Below, piece by piece: positions 46,177-54,649 of a stretch of 64,000 nucleotides of DNA. Positions within the stretch are counted from its first letter, which is position 1. Every line of letters begins with the position of its first letter. Origin of the DNA: an uncultured Eubacteriales bacterium (GTDB lineage: Bacteria > Bacillota > Clostridia > Oscillospirales > QAMX01). The DNA is taken from positions 161,561 to 225,560 of the forward strand of contig CAKTEH010000002.1 of assembly GCA_934546935.1 (NCBI GenBank), in the 5' to 3' direction. The position numbers were made by a program, and so were the translations under genes. The notes under the pieces were generated by a model. It saw only the letters and a list, made by a program, of their open reading frames with translations. It did not search any database and had not been told where the DNA came from.

Positions 46177-46598
46177 CGTAAATCCTCCAGTCTCTTGTTC
46201 TCGCCCAACGCGGCGACCGTCTGCACAAAATCATTCATTGTCGCGGCAAACTTCGCGCCTTCAGCGGCAGAAACCCATTCCACACGGGTACGTTCCTTTT
46301 CAATGCCAAGGTAGTTGAGCATCGAAAACAGCAGCGCCATACGGCGGCGGGTATAATAGTTTCCAGAAGTATAATGGCAGTCGCCGGGGTGGCAGCCGCA
46401 GATAATCACACCGTCCGCGCCGCGTTGAAATGCGCGCAGGATAAACATCGGGTTTACACGGCAGGAGCAGGGTACGCGGATGATCTTTACCTCGGCAGGA
46501 TACGCGAGCCGGTTATTCCCGGCCAGGTCGGCGCCGGCATAGGAACACCAGTTGCAACAAAACGCAACAATTTTCGGCTTATATTCGGTCATTTGCAT
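46164..46598 (-). CDS. mvhD: MvhD/FlxD-type hydrogenase delta subunit
   Basis: A 144-residue 2Fe-2S protein of the MvhD family: FCCNWCSYAGADLAG at the N-terminus, then VPCSCRVNPMFILRAF and ICGCHPGDCHY. In methanogens MvhD links the hydrogenase to HdrA; in bacterial Flx-Hdr complexes the equivalent links the NADH-oxidising part to HdrA. Its gene overlaps the end of hdrA by ten bases, in keeping with a direct HdrA partner. Confidence 0.9.
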   Translation of the reverse strand: MQMTEYKPKIVAFCCNWCSYAGADLAGNNRLAYPAEVKIIRVPCSCRVNPMFILRAFQRGADGVIICGCHPGDCHYTSGNYYTRRRMALLFSMLNYLGIEKERTRVEWVSAAEGAKFAATMNDFVQTVAALGENKRLEDLRCKL

Positions 46599-48580
46599 AT
46601 TGCATCCACCTCCGCCATGATTTGGGCGCTGGCAAAGCCCTTCAGATCCATTGCGCCGGACGGGCACGCGACGGTACAGGCGCCGCAGCCCTGGCAGACC
46701 GCCTCGTTGACCTTGGCCACACGGCGGATTCGGGTCGTACGGTCAGGCATGCGGAACTCTTTATCTTCATAAGTAATCGCGCCGTAGGGACAGACACGCT
46801 CACAGGAGGAACATCCGTTGCACATCAGCTCATTGGAGTGCGCGACACAGGGGTTGCCAGTCAATTTATCCTTGGCAAGCAGTCCGATTACCTTTGCGGC
46901 GGCAGCACCGGCCTGGGAAACGGTTTCCGGGATATCCTTCGGGCCCTGGCAGGTACCGGAAAGGAATACGCCCGCCGTCGGGCTTTCCACCGGGCGAAGC
47001 TTCGGATGCGCTTCCGTAAAGAAGTCATTGGTATCCATACTTGCCGTCAGCATTGTCGCAAGCGGGCGGGCAGACGAATCCGGCTCGATTGCTGCGGCGA
47101 GGACAACGAGGTCAGCCTCAATATGCAGCTGCTTATTTGCCAGCAGATCGGAAGCCTGCACCATCAGTTTATCGCCCTGCGGGCTGACTTTGCCAACCAT
47201 GCCCTTAATATAGTGTACGCCATATTCCTCGGCAGCACGGCGATAGAATTCATCAAACGCCTTCCCCGGCGTACGCACGTCAATATAGAAAACATAAACA
47301 TCCGTATCCGGGTATTTATCACGGGTCAGCATGGCATGCTTCGCCGTGTACATACAACAGATCTTGGAACAGTATTCCTTCCCTTTTTCCGCGCCGGAGC
47401 AGCGGGATCCAACGCATTGGACAAATACAATGGTTTTCGGATGCTTATGGTCGGAAGGACGGAGCAGTACGCCCGCCGTCGGACCTGCAGCGTTGGTCAG
47501 GCGCTCAAATTCCAGCGAAGTGATAACATCTTTTGACTGACTATACGCAAATTCATCAAATTTCTCCATGGAAATCGGATTATATCCCGTTGCCACAACA
47601 ATAGCGCCGTATTTTTCCTCAAGGAACTCGTCCTTTGCCTTATAGTCGATAGCCCCGGCGGTGCAGACCTTGGAACAGACGCCGCACTTACCGGTTTTAA
47701 GCATCGTACAATAACGCGGATCAATGGTCGCGACCTTCGGTACCGCCTGGGCAAAGGGGATATAAATCGCGCGCCGGTTATCCATGCCGAGGTTGAACTC
47801 ATTGGGGACATTTTTCTGCGGGCATTTTTCCGTACACAAGCCGCAGCCGGTACAGACGTCCTCTTTAACATAGCGCGCCTTTTTCTTAATCTTTACGGTA
47901 AAATTGCCAACAAACCCGGAAACGCCTTCAACCTCGCTGTAAGAAAAAATCCGAATCTTTTCATGCTGCGCCACATCAACCATTTTCGGGGTCAGGATAC
48001 AGGCTGCGCAGTCCAGTGTCGGGAAAGTTTTATCCAGCTGCGCCATCTTTCCGCCGATAGTAGGCTGTTTTTCTACGATATCGACCTCAAACCCGGCATC
48101 CGCAATATCCAGCGCCGTTTGAATTCCGGCGATACCGCCGCCGATTACGAGCGCACGCTTGGTAACCGGGCTTTCTCCCGGCGTCAGTGGTGCGTTGAGG
48201 CTGACCTTGGCGATAGCCGTACGGCCGAGGATAATCGCCTTTTCCGTGCCGGTCAGCTTATCCTTATGTACCCAGGAACACTGCTCGCGGATATTGGCGA
48301 TTTCAACCATATAGGGGTTTAAGCCTGCAGCGGCGGCCGTTTTGCGGAACGTCGCTTCATGCATACGCGGGGAACAGGAACACACGACAATGCCGGAAAG
48401 CTTATACTCAGCGATAGCATTTTTGATAATATCCTGGCCCGCCTGGGAACACATATATTGATAGTTGGTGGAGTAAACAACGCCCGGTTCCTTTTTCAAC
48501 GCTTCAGAAACCGCCTCGACATCGACCGTCCCGGCGATGTTGCTTCCGCACCAACAGACAAACACTCCGATTCTCTGCAT
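46589..48580 (-). CDS. hdrA: HdrA-type electron-bifurcating flavoprotein
   Basis: A 663-residue HdrA. In order: an N-terminal cysteine domain (CWCGSN near 9-13 and further Cys at 44, 67 and 69), the FAD-binding VIGGGIAG (145-152), DCAACILTPKM (190-200), and two inner 4Fe-4S motifs (CTGCGLCTEKCP at 243-254 and CGVCSKVC at 299-306). Two C-terminal 4Fe-4S motifs follow (CNGCSSCERVCP at 587-598 and CQGCGACTVACP at 629-640). HdrA flavin is the established site of electron bifurcation in heterodisulfide reductases, sending one electron to ferredoxin and one to HdrB. All cluster ligands appear present. Confidence 0.93.
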   Translation of the reverse strand: MQRIGVFVCWCGSNIAGTVDVEAVSEALKKEPGVVYSTNYQYMCSQAGQDIIKNAIAEYKLSGIVVCSCSPRMHEATFRKTAAAAGLNPYMVEIANIREQCSWVHKDKLTGTEKAIILGRTAIAKVSLNAPLTPGESPVTKRALVIGGGIAGIQTALDIADAGFEVDIVEKQPTIGGKMAQLDKTFPTLDCAACILTPKMVDVAQHEKIRIFSYSEVEGVSGFVGNFTVKIKKKARYVKEDVCTGCGLCTEKCPQKNVPNEFNLGMDNRRAIYIPFAQAVPKVATIDPRYCTMLKTGKCGVCSKVCTAGAIDYKAKDEFLEEKYGAIVVATGYNPISMEKFDEFAYSQSKDVITSLEFERLTNAAGPTAGVLLRPSDHKHPKTIVFVQCVGSRCSGAEKGKEYCSKICCMYTAKHAMLTRDKYPDTDVYVFYIDVRTPGKAFDEFYRRAAEEYGVHYIKGMVGKVSPQGDKLMVQASDLLANKQLHIEADLVVLAAAIEPDSSARPLATMLTASMDTNDFFTEAHPKLRPVESPTAGVFLSGTCQGPKDIPETVSQAGAAAAKVIGLLAKDKLTGNPCVAHSNELMCNGCSSCERVCPYGAITYEDKEFRMPDRTTRIRRVAKVNEAVCQGCGACTVACPSGAMDLKGFASAQIMAEVDAICK

Positions 48581-48594
48581 CTTTGCGTTTCTCC

Positions 48595-48984
48595 TTACTT
48601 ACTGTATTTGCGCAATGCGCTGACAAGCAGCTGCTGCGGGATTTCCCCATCGGCAAGCGCAGGGATGTCGTCGGGCTTAAAGTGATTGGCGCCCTGCTGC
48701 CGGATCACCATCAAGCGCAGCGCTTCGACGAGTTTCGCCGGTTCGACTGAGCGCGGGCAGCGGTCCACACAAGCAAAACAAGACAGGCATTTATATAAAG
48801 ATTTAGAAGCAAGCAGCGGTTCGATATCGCCGGTTTCAACCATATAAACAAATTGATGCGGATGATACTCCATCTCATCATAGGACGGACAGGTACCGGA
48901 GCATTTGCCGCAGCGCATACATTTCAGCGGGTTTACGCCGCTGGTACGAAGGATCTGCTCCTTCATGCGTTCATTTTTCGTCAT
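48595..48984 (-). CDS. hdrC: HdrC-type iron-sulfur protein
   Basis: A 129-residue HdrC with exactly two 4Fe-4S motifs, CMRCGKCSGTCP (22-33) and CLSCFACVDRCP (66-77), in the spacing of the family. It carries electrons from HdrA to HdrB. Its ribosome binding site lies across the hdrB stop codon, and 14 bases separate it from hdrA. Confidence 0.92.
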   Translation of the reverse strand: MTKNERMKEQILRTSGVNPLKCMRCGKCSGTCPSYDEMEYHPHQFVYMVETGDIEPLLASKSLYKCLSCFACVDRCPRSVEPAKLVEALRLMVIRQQGANHFKPDDIPALADGEIPQQLLVSALRKYSK

Positions 48985-48987
48985 GGC

Positions 48988-49773
48988 TTAGTCCTCCTTC
49001 AGGCCGAAGGCTTCGGCAAGAAGCTCAGTAAAATAGACGACCGGCAGCTTCCCTTCGCCGTTTTTATCGAGATTATAGCGGCACAATGGACATGCTGTAA
49101 CCAGCAGTTGTGCGCCGGCGCTGTCTGCGCTTTCAAGCACCTGCATGCTTTTTTTCTTCGAAAGCGCCGTATCCTCAAGCGTCACATAGCCGCCGCAGCA
49201 TTCGTTACGGTAGGGATATATAACCGGTTCAGCGCCGATGGCACGGATAAAATCTTCGATAATGCGGGGGTTTTCCGGATCATCCATAGCCATGGCCTTC
49301 GACGGGCGAAGCAACAGGCATCCATAATATGCGCCAACCTTTTTCCCGGCCAGCGGCTTTTTCACCGCCGCACGCACCGCATCCCAGCCGATTTCATCGC
49401 GCAGAAGTTCCAGAAAATGCAGCACCCTCGTTTCCCCATGATACGGCGCATCAGGGGCAATATAATTGTTTACACGCGAAGCAAAGGTTGCGTCAGTCTG
49501 CATGGCATGGTTGGTCTGCTTCAGCACGTTATGACAGGCAGAACAGACCGAAACAAGCGTCTGCCCATGCTTTGCCGCGTCGGCAAGGGCGCGCACACAG
49601 GAAAGCTTCGAGGCAATTTCGTCCGTGGCCATCGAAAATACGCCGCCGCAGCACTGCCAGGCTTCGATTTCTTCAAGCTCCACCCCAAGTGCGGCAGCAC
49701 TTTTACGGGTATAAAGGTCGAGATCTTTGGCTTTTGTTTTCAACGTACAGCCGGGGAAGTAACTGACTTTCAT
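48988..49773 (-). CDS. hdrB: HdrB-type protein with two CCG domains
   Basis: A 261-residue HdrB. Both CCG domains are complete: C9, C41-C42 and C77-x-x-C80 in the first, and C152, C192-C193 and C228-x-x-C231 in the second. In methanogen HdrB these bind two noncubane 4Fe-4S clusters that reduce a heterodisulfide. Here the oxidant is unknown: it could be a thiol-disulfide carrier, or electrons may pass on to the FrdB-like subunit encoded downstream. Start at 49773 behind AAGGAGG; a 26-base gap follows fumarase. Confidence 0.92.
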   Translation of the reverse strand: MKVSYFPGCTLKTKAKDLDLYTRKSAAALGVELEEIEAWQCCGGVFSMATDEIASKLSCVRALADAAKHGQTLVSVCSACHNVLKQTNHAMQTDATFASRVNNYIAPDAPYHGETRVLHFLELLRDEIGWDAVRAAVKKPLAGKKVGAYYGCLLLRPSKAMAMDDPENPRIIEDFIRAIGAEPVIYPYRNECCGGYVTLEDTALSKKKSMQVLESADSAGAQLLVTACPLCRYNLDKNGEGKLPVVYFTELLAEAFGLKED

Positions 49774-49799
49774 TTGCACGGTTTCCTCCTTTACTCCGG

Positions 49800-51176
49800 T
49801 CAAACCATCTGTTCCGGATGGAATACCTCGTCGAATTTCTCCGCGGTCAGGAAACCGAGTTCGACGCAGGCTTCTTTTAAGGAAATATTATCTTTAAACG
49901 CCTTCTTTGCGGTTTTCGCAGCATTTTCATAGCCAATATAAGGATTCAGCGCCGTAACCAGCATCAGGGAGTTATGCAGGTTATGATGCATTTTTTCACG
50001 GTTGGCTGTAATGCCGGCAGCGCAGTTCTTGTTAAAGGATACAATCGCTTCAGCCAAAAGCCGCGCCGACTGCAGGAAATTATAAATACATACCGGCATA
50101 AAAACATTGAGCTCAAAATTGCCCTGGCTTGCTGCAATACCGACAGCCACATCATTGCCCATCACCTGCACCGCAACCATCGTCACCGCTTCGCACTGGG
50201 TTGGATTGACCTTGCCGGGCATAATGGACGAACCCGGCTCATTTTCCGGAATATGGATCTCGCCAAGGCCGTCGCGCGGGCCGGAGGCCAGCCAACGCAC
50301 ATCGTTGGCAATTTTCATCATATCCGCGGCCATCGCCTTGATTGCGCCATGGGCGAAAACCAACTCGTCTTTGGATGTCAGCGCATGGAATTTATTCGCA
50401 GCAGTGACAAAGGGCTTTCCGGTCAGCCCGGCAACTTTTTCAGCCACAAGCATATCAAAGCCCTCCGGCGCATTCAGTCCGGTACCTACGGCGGTGCCGC
50501 CGAGGGCAAGCTCGTGCAGCGGTTTTACCGCAAGCTTCAGCAATTCGACGTCGCGTTCAAGGGAAGAACGCCAGCCGGAGATTTCCTGGGAAAAGGTAAT
50601 CGGCGTTGCATCCTGAAGATGGGTGCGGCCGGACTTGACGATCCCCTCATTTTCCGCTTCCAGGCGGCGGAAAGTCGCGATCAGGGTTTCGGCGGCGGGG
50701 ATCAGCTTATCTTCGATGGCGATCACCGCGGAAATATGCATGGCGGTCGGGAAAGTATCGTTCGAAGATTGGCTCATATTGATATCGTCGTTGGGGTGGA
50801 GCAGCTTTTTCCCGGCGATTTCATTGCCACGGTTCGCGATGACTTCATTGGCGTTCATATTCGACTGCGTGCCGGAGCCAGTCTGCCAGACAACCAGCGG
50901 GAAATGGCTGTTAAGCTTTCCGGAAATCACCTCGTCACAGGCCGCGCTGATGGCAGACAGCTTTTCATCGGTCATCTTTTCCGGCTTAAGCATATGGTTG
51001 GCCATTGCAGCCGCTTTCTTCAAAATGCCGAACGCATGGGTAATCTCACGGGGCATGGTTTCAATGTCCACACCGATTTCAAAATTCTCATGGCTGCGCT
51101 GGGTCTGCGCCGCCCAATAACGGTCGGCAGGGACCTTCATTTCGCCCATGGAGTCATGTTCTATACGGTATTCCAT
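49800..51176 (-). CDS. fumC: Class II fumarate hydratase
   Basis: A 458-residue class II fumarase with the family signature GSSIMPGKVNPTQCE (mobile catalytic loop), and SGRTHLQDATPI and TGSGTQSNMNANEV earlier. The oxygen-stable, cluster-free fumarase converts malate and fumarate; between malate dehydrogenase and fumarate reductase genes it should run towards fumarate. Start at 51176 behind AAGGAGA. The closely related argininosuccinate lyase and aspartase were considered; the TxTGSGTQSNMN motif fits fumarase. Confidence 0.92.
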   Translation of the reverse strand: MEYRIEHDSMGEMKVPADRYWAAQTQRSHENFEIGVDIETMPREITHAFGILKKAAAMANHMLKPEKMTDEKLSAISAACDEVISGKLNSHFPLVVWQTGSGTQSNMNANEVIANRGNEIAGKKLLHPNDDINMSQSSNDTFPTAMHISAVIAIEDKLIPAAETLIATFRRLEAENEGIVKSGRTHLQDATPITFSQEISGWRSSLERDVELLKLAVKPLHELALGGTAVGTGLNAPEGFDMLVAEKVAGLTGKPFVTAANKFHALTSKDELVFAHGAIKAMAADMMKIANDVRWLASGPRDGLGEIHIPENEPGSSIMPGKVNPTQCEAVTMVAVQVMGNDVAVGIAASQGNFELNVFMPVCIYNFLQSARLLAEAIVSFNKNCAAGITANREKMHHNLHNSLMLVTALNPYIGYENAAKTAKKAFKDNISLKEACVELGFLTAEKFDEVFHPEQMV

Positions 51177-51319
51177 CTTTTTCTCCTTCTTTGTGCCCGG
51201 CCACAGCAAAACCGGCCGACCGATTTTTGCCTGCTCCAGTCCAGTTTACAAAAAAGCCGATCCGAAGCAGGCGCCCTTTCGGGTATTCTTTTTTAATCCA
51301 TACCGCTGCGCGGCTGTTT

Positions 51320-52264
51320 TCAGATGTCCAGGTTATGGATGACGTCTTTAAGGGTATTGGCGCTACGCTGCAGCTGTGCAAGCTCAGCCTCAGACATCGG
51401 CGCAAGAATCTTGCCAAGGATACCATCCTTATTCACCACATTGACCACGCTCAGGCAGACATCATCAATACCATACTCGCCATGCATCATAGTGGAAACC
51501 GTCAGGTTTGTGCCGACGCTGGCCAGCAGCGCTTTACACAGATGGCATACGCCGACGGAAACGGCATAGAATGTCGCGCCCTTGCGCGCGATAACGCGGC
51601 CGCCGGATTTACGGACATAATTCTCAATATCGGCAAAGTCCAGTGCCGGGAACAGGCCTTCCATATTGGAAATTGAAGAATGATACTGGTCGATCGGTAC
51701 GCTGGAGATATTGGCAAGCGACCACGGGACAAAGGAAGAATCTCCGTGCTCGCCCATGACGTAAGCATGGACATTTGACTGGTTGATATTGTAATATTCC
51801 GCAACGCGTGCGCGCAGGCGCGCGGTGTCAAGAATCGTACCGGAACCGACAATACGGTTTTCCGGAATACCGGAACATTTGCAGAAAGTATAAGTCAAAA
51901 TGTCAACCGGGTTGGCAACAATGACGTACATAGCGTCCGGAGCATAGCGCACGATCTCCGGGATAATGCTCTTTACGATATTGACATTGGTCTGGGCAAG
52001 GTCAAGACGGGACTGCCCGGGCTTACGCGCGACGCCGGAGGTTAATACGACGATATCGGAATTTTCCGCATTGCGGTAGCTGCCGGCATAGATGGAACAC
52101 GGCGGGCAGTAAGGCGTACCCTGGCGGATATCCAACGCCTCGCCAAGGGCTTTTTCATTGTTGATATCAATCAACACTATCTCGGATGCAATTCCGGTCA
52201 CGGTCATGGTATAGGCAATCGTCGCACCTACATTTCCCGCGCCAATGATGGTAATTTTACTCAT
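51320..52264 (-). CDS. Lactate/malate dehydrogenase family protein, malate-type specificity residue
   Basis: A 314-residue NAD-dependent dehydrogenase: GAGNVGATIAY nucleotide motif, Asp33-type NAD selectivity (LIDINNEKA), and catalytic His in MGEHGDSSF. The framework resembles L-lactate dehydrogenase, but the substrate-specificity position is Arg80 (SGVARKPGQSR), as in malate dehydrogenase (E. coli Arg81/Arg87), whereas lactate dehydrogenases have Gln there. First gene of the 13-gene run, next to fumarase, so I favour oxaloacetate-to-malate. The 143-base gap to fumarase is the largest in the operon. Confidence 0.85.
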   Translation of the reverse strand: MSKITIIGAGNVGATIAYTMTVTGIASEIVLIDINNEKALGEALDIRQGTPYCPPCSIYAGSYRNAENSDIVVLTSGVARKPGQSRLDLAQTNVNIVKSIIPEIVRYAPDAMYVIVANPVDILTYTFCKCSGIPENRIVGSGTILDTARLRARVAEYYNINQSNVHAYVMGEHGDSSFVPWSLANISSVPIDQYHSSISNMEGLFPALDFADIENYVRKSGGRVIARKGATFYAVSVGVCHLCKALLASVGTNLTVSTMMHGEYGIDDVCLSVVNVVNKDGILGKILAPMSEAELAQLQRSANTLKDVIHNLDI

Positions 52265-52344
52265 AGTCTCCTCTTCCTTTTCCTAGGCTTACATTCTGCG
52301 TTTATTTTAACGGTTTCCGACATAAAAATCAAATGCGAAAGTTG

Positions 52345-52370
52345 CATATCGATATATTTACATCGATATA
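52345..52370. repeat. Repeated TATATCGAT element in the operon leader
   Basis: On the minus strand TATATCGAT occurs twice, 14 bases apart start to start, within the 290-base leader and about 80 bases before the dehydrogenase start. A possible regulator site. Confidence 0.4.
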
Positions 52371-52537
52371 AAGCCGCAGCCGACCATTTTCGAGAGGTAT
52401 GGAGCTCCTTTACCCGAATCAGCTGGGCGCAGCTACATTTTTTTACGCGGGACACATATTGCGCCACTGTAGTTTTTATGGAAAACCGCTTCTCCTCAAC
52501 AAATCTTTTATGGAATCTGCTTAAAAAAAACCAAATT

Positions 52538-52555
52538 CATGCATTCTAAAGCATG
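52538..52555. repeat. Inverted repeat at the transcript start
   Basis: CATGC-8-GCATG lies immediately downstream of the -10 box of the operon promoter, where an operator would block initiation. Confidence 0.4.
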
Positions 52556-52563
52556 TAACTCTT

Positions 52564-52592
52564 ATTGTAAACCAAGCGCAGCTCTTTGTCAA
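52564..52592 (-). promoter_or_regulatory. Consensus promoter of the mdh-fum-hdr-flx-frd operon
   Basis: On the minus strand TTGACA (52592-52587), a 17-base spacer and TACAAT (52569-52564). The resulting leader is about 290 bases, unusually long; apart from the repeats listed I see no known riboswitch in it. Confidence 0.7.
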
Positions 52593-52985
52593 GAAATTTG
52601 CCAATAAATGTGATATTTTCGCAAAAACAGAGATTTTTTCGAAAATAAAGGCAAATTTGGGAACGTTTACAAATCCCGAACTGCGGTATTCTGAAAATTA
52701 ACTTTCCGGCATTTTGCAAGGCCCGAATTTTTTATATGCAAATCCCCCGCACATTTATACCGAATTGGAAAAAGACGGAGCCCCGCTGCTCCGCCCAGGC
52801 CCGCAATACCCGCCGTTTCCGTTTTCATCGGAAAGAAGGATACATTAAATATTTTCCGCCTGCGTATTCTCTTTTCTTCTTAAAGCTGATACAATAAAAG
52901 AGAAGCGCAGGCCATAAAAAAACGACAGCCCCCTACCGCCGCACAGGAAAGCGCTGTGTGGTTTTTAAACCTCAGAAGGAAGGGT
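52593..52985. other. Intergenic, AT-rich, nothing recognised
   Basis: About 390 bases upstream of the operon promoter. It holds no gene-like frame and no recognised RNA. A TACAAT near 52889 may be the -10 box of a promoter for the plus-strand genes, without a convincing -35. Confidence 0.4.
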
Positions 52986-53360
52986 ATGGATCACTATCCC
53001 TGGCCCGATACACATCTTTGCGGCTTTCCAGACGCAGTTTCCGATTATAAAACCAAATGGGGCCGGCAGCGCTACAAGCCGGCAGAAAAATGTTTGCCGC
53101 CATCTGCCGCCCCAGCCAAAACAAACCGCCTATCAGAACCGCCCGCCGGTAATGATTCAATGCAGCGCTGGCCTTTGCGCTTCAGCAGGAATATCCGGAT
53201 ATTCTTCTCGGCTTTTTATTCGGACAAGCGCTGCTGGAATTCCATTTTTTAGATGGGGAAATCCCAAAACGCCGCCGGCCAATCTGCACCGCTATGCATA
53301 TGAGCGGCCTTTGCAAATCCGGCCAAAGAAACTGCAAAAACGGCTCCCAGCCAGGCCCCG
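52986..53360 (+). pseudogene. Degraded MmcQ/YjbR family protein
   Basis: Pieces in different frames follow the YjbR domain in order: MDHYPWPDTHLCGFPDAVSD, DYKTKWGRQRYKP, KMFAAICRPSQNKPPI, two stops, then FNAALAFALQQEYPDILLG, DKRCWNSIF, FLDGEIP, and finally YAYERPLQIRPKKLQKRLP. The starting ATG still has GGAAGG before it. At least three frame breaks and two stops show a dead gene. It lies about 110 bases before the amidohydrolase and may still supply its promoter. Confidence 0.72.
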
Positions 53361-53467
53361 CATCCGGACAAACACTTCACAATGCGAATCCGCAAACCGA
53401 GCCCGGTCCCGCGCACATATGGCAGACAAACCTGGCGGACACGAATCAGAAAAAAGGAGGAGATCTC

Positions 53468-54610
53468 ATGATTATTCAAAATGCAAACGTATACGACGCG
53501 CTGCACCCCCAGCCCTATACTGCCGATATCCGTATAACGGATGGCAAGATTGCAGAAATCGCACCCGTATTGCGCCCCGCGGATGGCGAAGCGTGTTTCA
53601 ACGCCGCCGGCCTGTGCGCCTATCCGGGTTTTATCGACGCGCACAGCCATCTCGGGCTGGACAACTACGGCATGGGCTACGAAGGACACGATTACAACGA
53701 AATGGGCGATATCGTTGCCGCACAGCTGCGCGCCGTCGACAGCTTTAACCCGCAGGACGCTGCGATCCCCATGGCATTGGCCGGCGGCGTGACAACAGTC
53801 GGCACGGGCCCCGGCAGCGCCAATGTGCTCGGCGGCACCTTTATCGCTGTAAAAACCCACGGCAGCTGTGTTGACGACATGCTGGTGCGGGAAAGCGTTG
53901 CAATGAAATGCGCGTTCGGCGAGAACCCGAAGCGCTGCTACCGCGACAAAGGAGATTCGGCGCGTATGACAACGGCAGCGAAACTGCGTGAAATGCTTTT
54001 CCTTGCGCGCGATTATATGCTGCGTTGTGAGGCTGCGGGGGATGATATAAGCAAGCGTCCCCGTTTCGATATAAAAATGGAAGCGCTGATCCCGGTGCTG
54101 CGCGGGGAAATCCCGCTGAAAGCGCACGCCCATCGCGCTGACGATATCTGCACAGCAATCCGCATTGCAAAGGAATTCGGCGTAAAGCTGACAATCGAAC
54201 ACTGTACCGAAGGACATCTGATCGTACCGGAGCTTGTCCGTGCAGGCTGGCCGGTTGCCGTCGGGCCAACGCTTACCAACGCTTCAAAGATCGAGCTTGT
54301 CAACAAAACTTTTGAGACACCGGGCATCCTCGCACGCGCCGGGCTGTGCGTCAGTATTATCACCGATGCGCCGGTCATCCCCGAACAGTATCTGCCGCTG
54401 TGTGCCGGGCTTGCCGTCAAAGCCGGGATGGATCCTTTCGATGCGTTACAGGCAATCACAATCAACCCTGCCCGCCACTTGGGCATCGAAAGCCGGGTTG
54501 GTTCCCTGGAAGCCGGAAAAGATGCGGACATTGTGCTGACAGACGGCGACCCGATGGTAAGCAGCACGGCAATTAAAGTAGTCATCCTTAACGGAGTCCG
54601 CGTGATCTGA
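53468..54610 (+). CDS. Amidohydrolase family protein (imidazolonepropionase-like)
   Basis: A 380-residue metal-dependent amidohydrolase. It has YPGFIDAHSHLG (HxH metal ligands at the first strand), KAHAHRADDI and TIEHCTEGH (later metal-binding His residues), SIITDAPV (final Asp), and the C-terminal INPARHLGIESRVGSLEAGKDAD typical of the superfamily. Relatives act on cyclic amides or dipeptides such as isoaspartyl or prolyl peptides. It begins behind AAGGAGGAG and is followed by oligoendopeptidase F at 39 bases, which favours a role in peptide breakdown. There is no signal peptide. Confidence 0.85.
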   Translation: MIIQNANVYDALHPQPYTADIRITDGKIAEIAPVLRPADGEACFNAAGLCAYPGFIDAHSHLGLDNYGMGYEGHDYNEMGDIVAAQLRAVDSFNPQDAAIPMALAGGVTTVGTGPGSANVLGGTFIAVKTHGSCVDDMLVRESVAMKCAFGENPKRCYRDKGDSARMTTAAKLREMLFLARDYMLRCEAAGDDISKRPRFDIKMEALIPVLRGEIPLKAHAHRADDICTAIRIAKEFGVKLTIEHCTEGHLIVPELVRAGWPVAVGPTLTNASKIELVNKTFETPGILARAGLCVSIITDAPVIPEQYLPLCAGLAVKAGMDPFDALQAITINPARHLGIESRVGSLEAGKDADIVLTDGDPMVSSTAIKVVILNGVRVI

Positions 54611-54649
54611 AGTTTTAAAGCATTAAATACCAAAATTGGAGGTAAGGAC

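Noticed and set aside
51320..52264. Simple call of L-lactate dehydrogenase
   Set aside because: Arg80 and gene context fit malate dehydrogenase better, so the call was left at family level with malate preferred.
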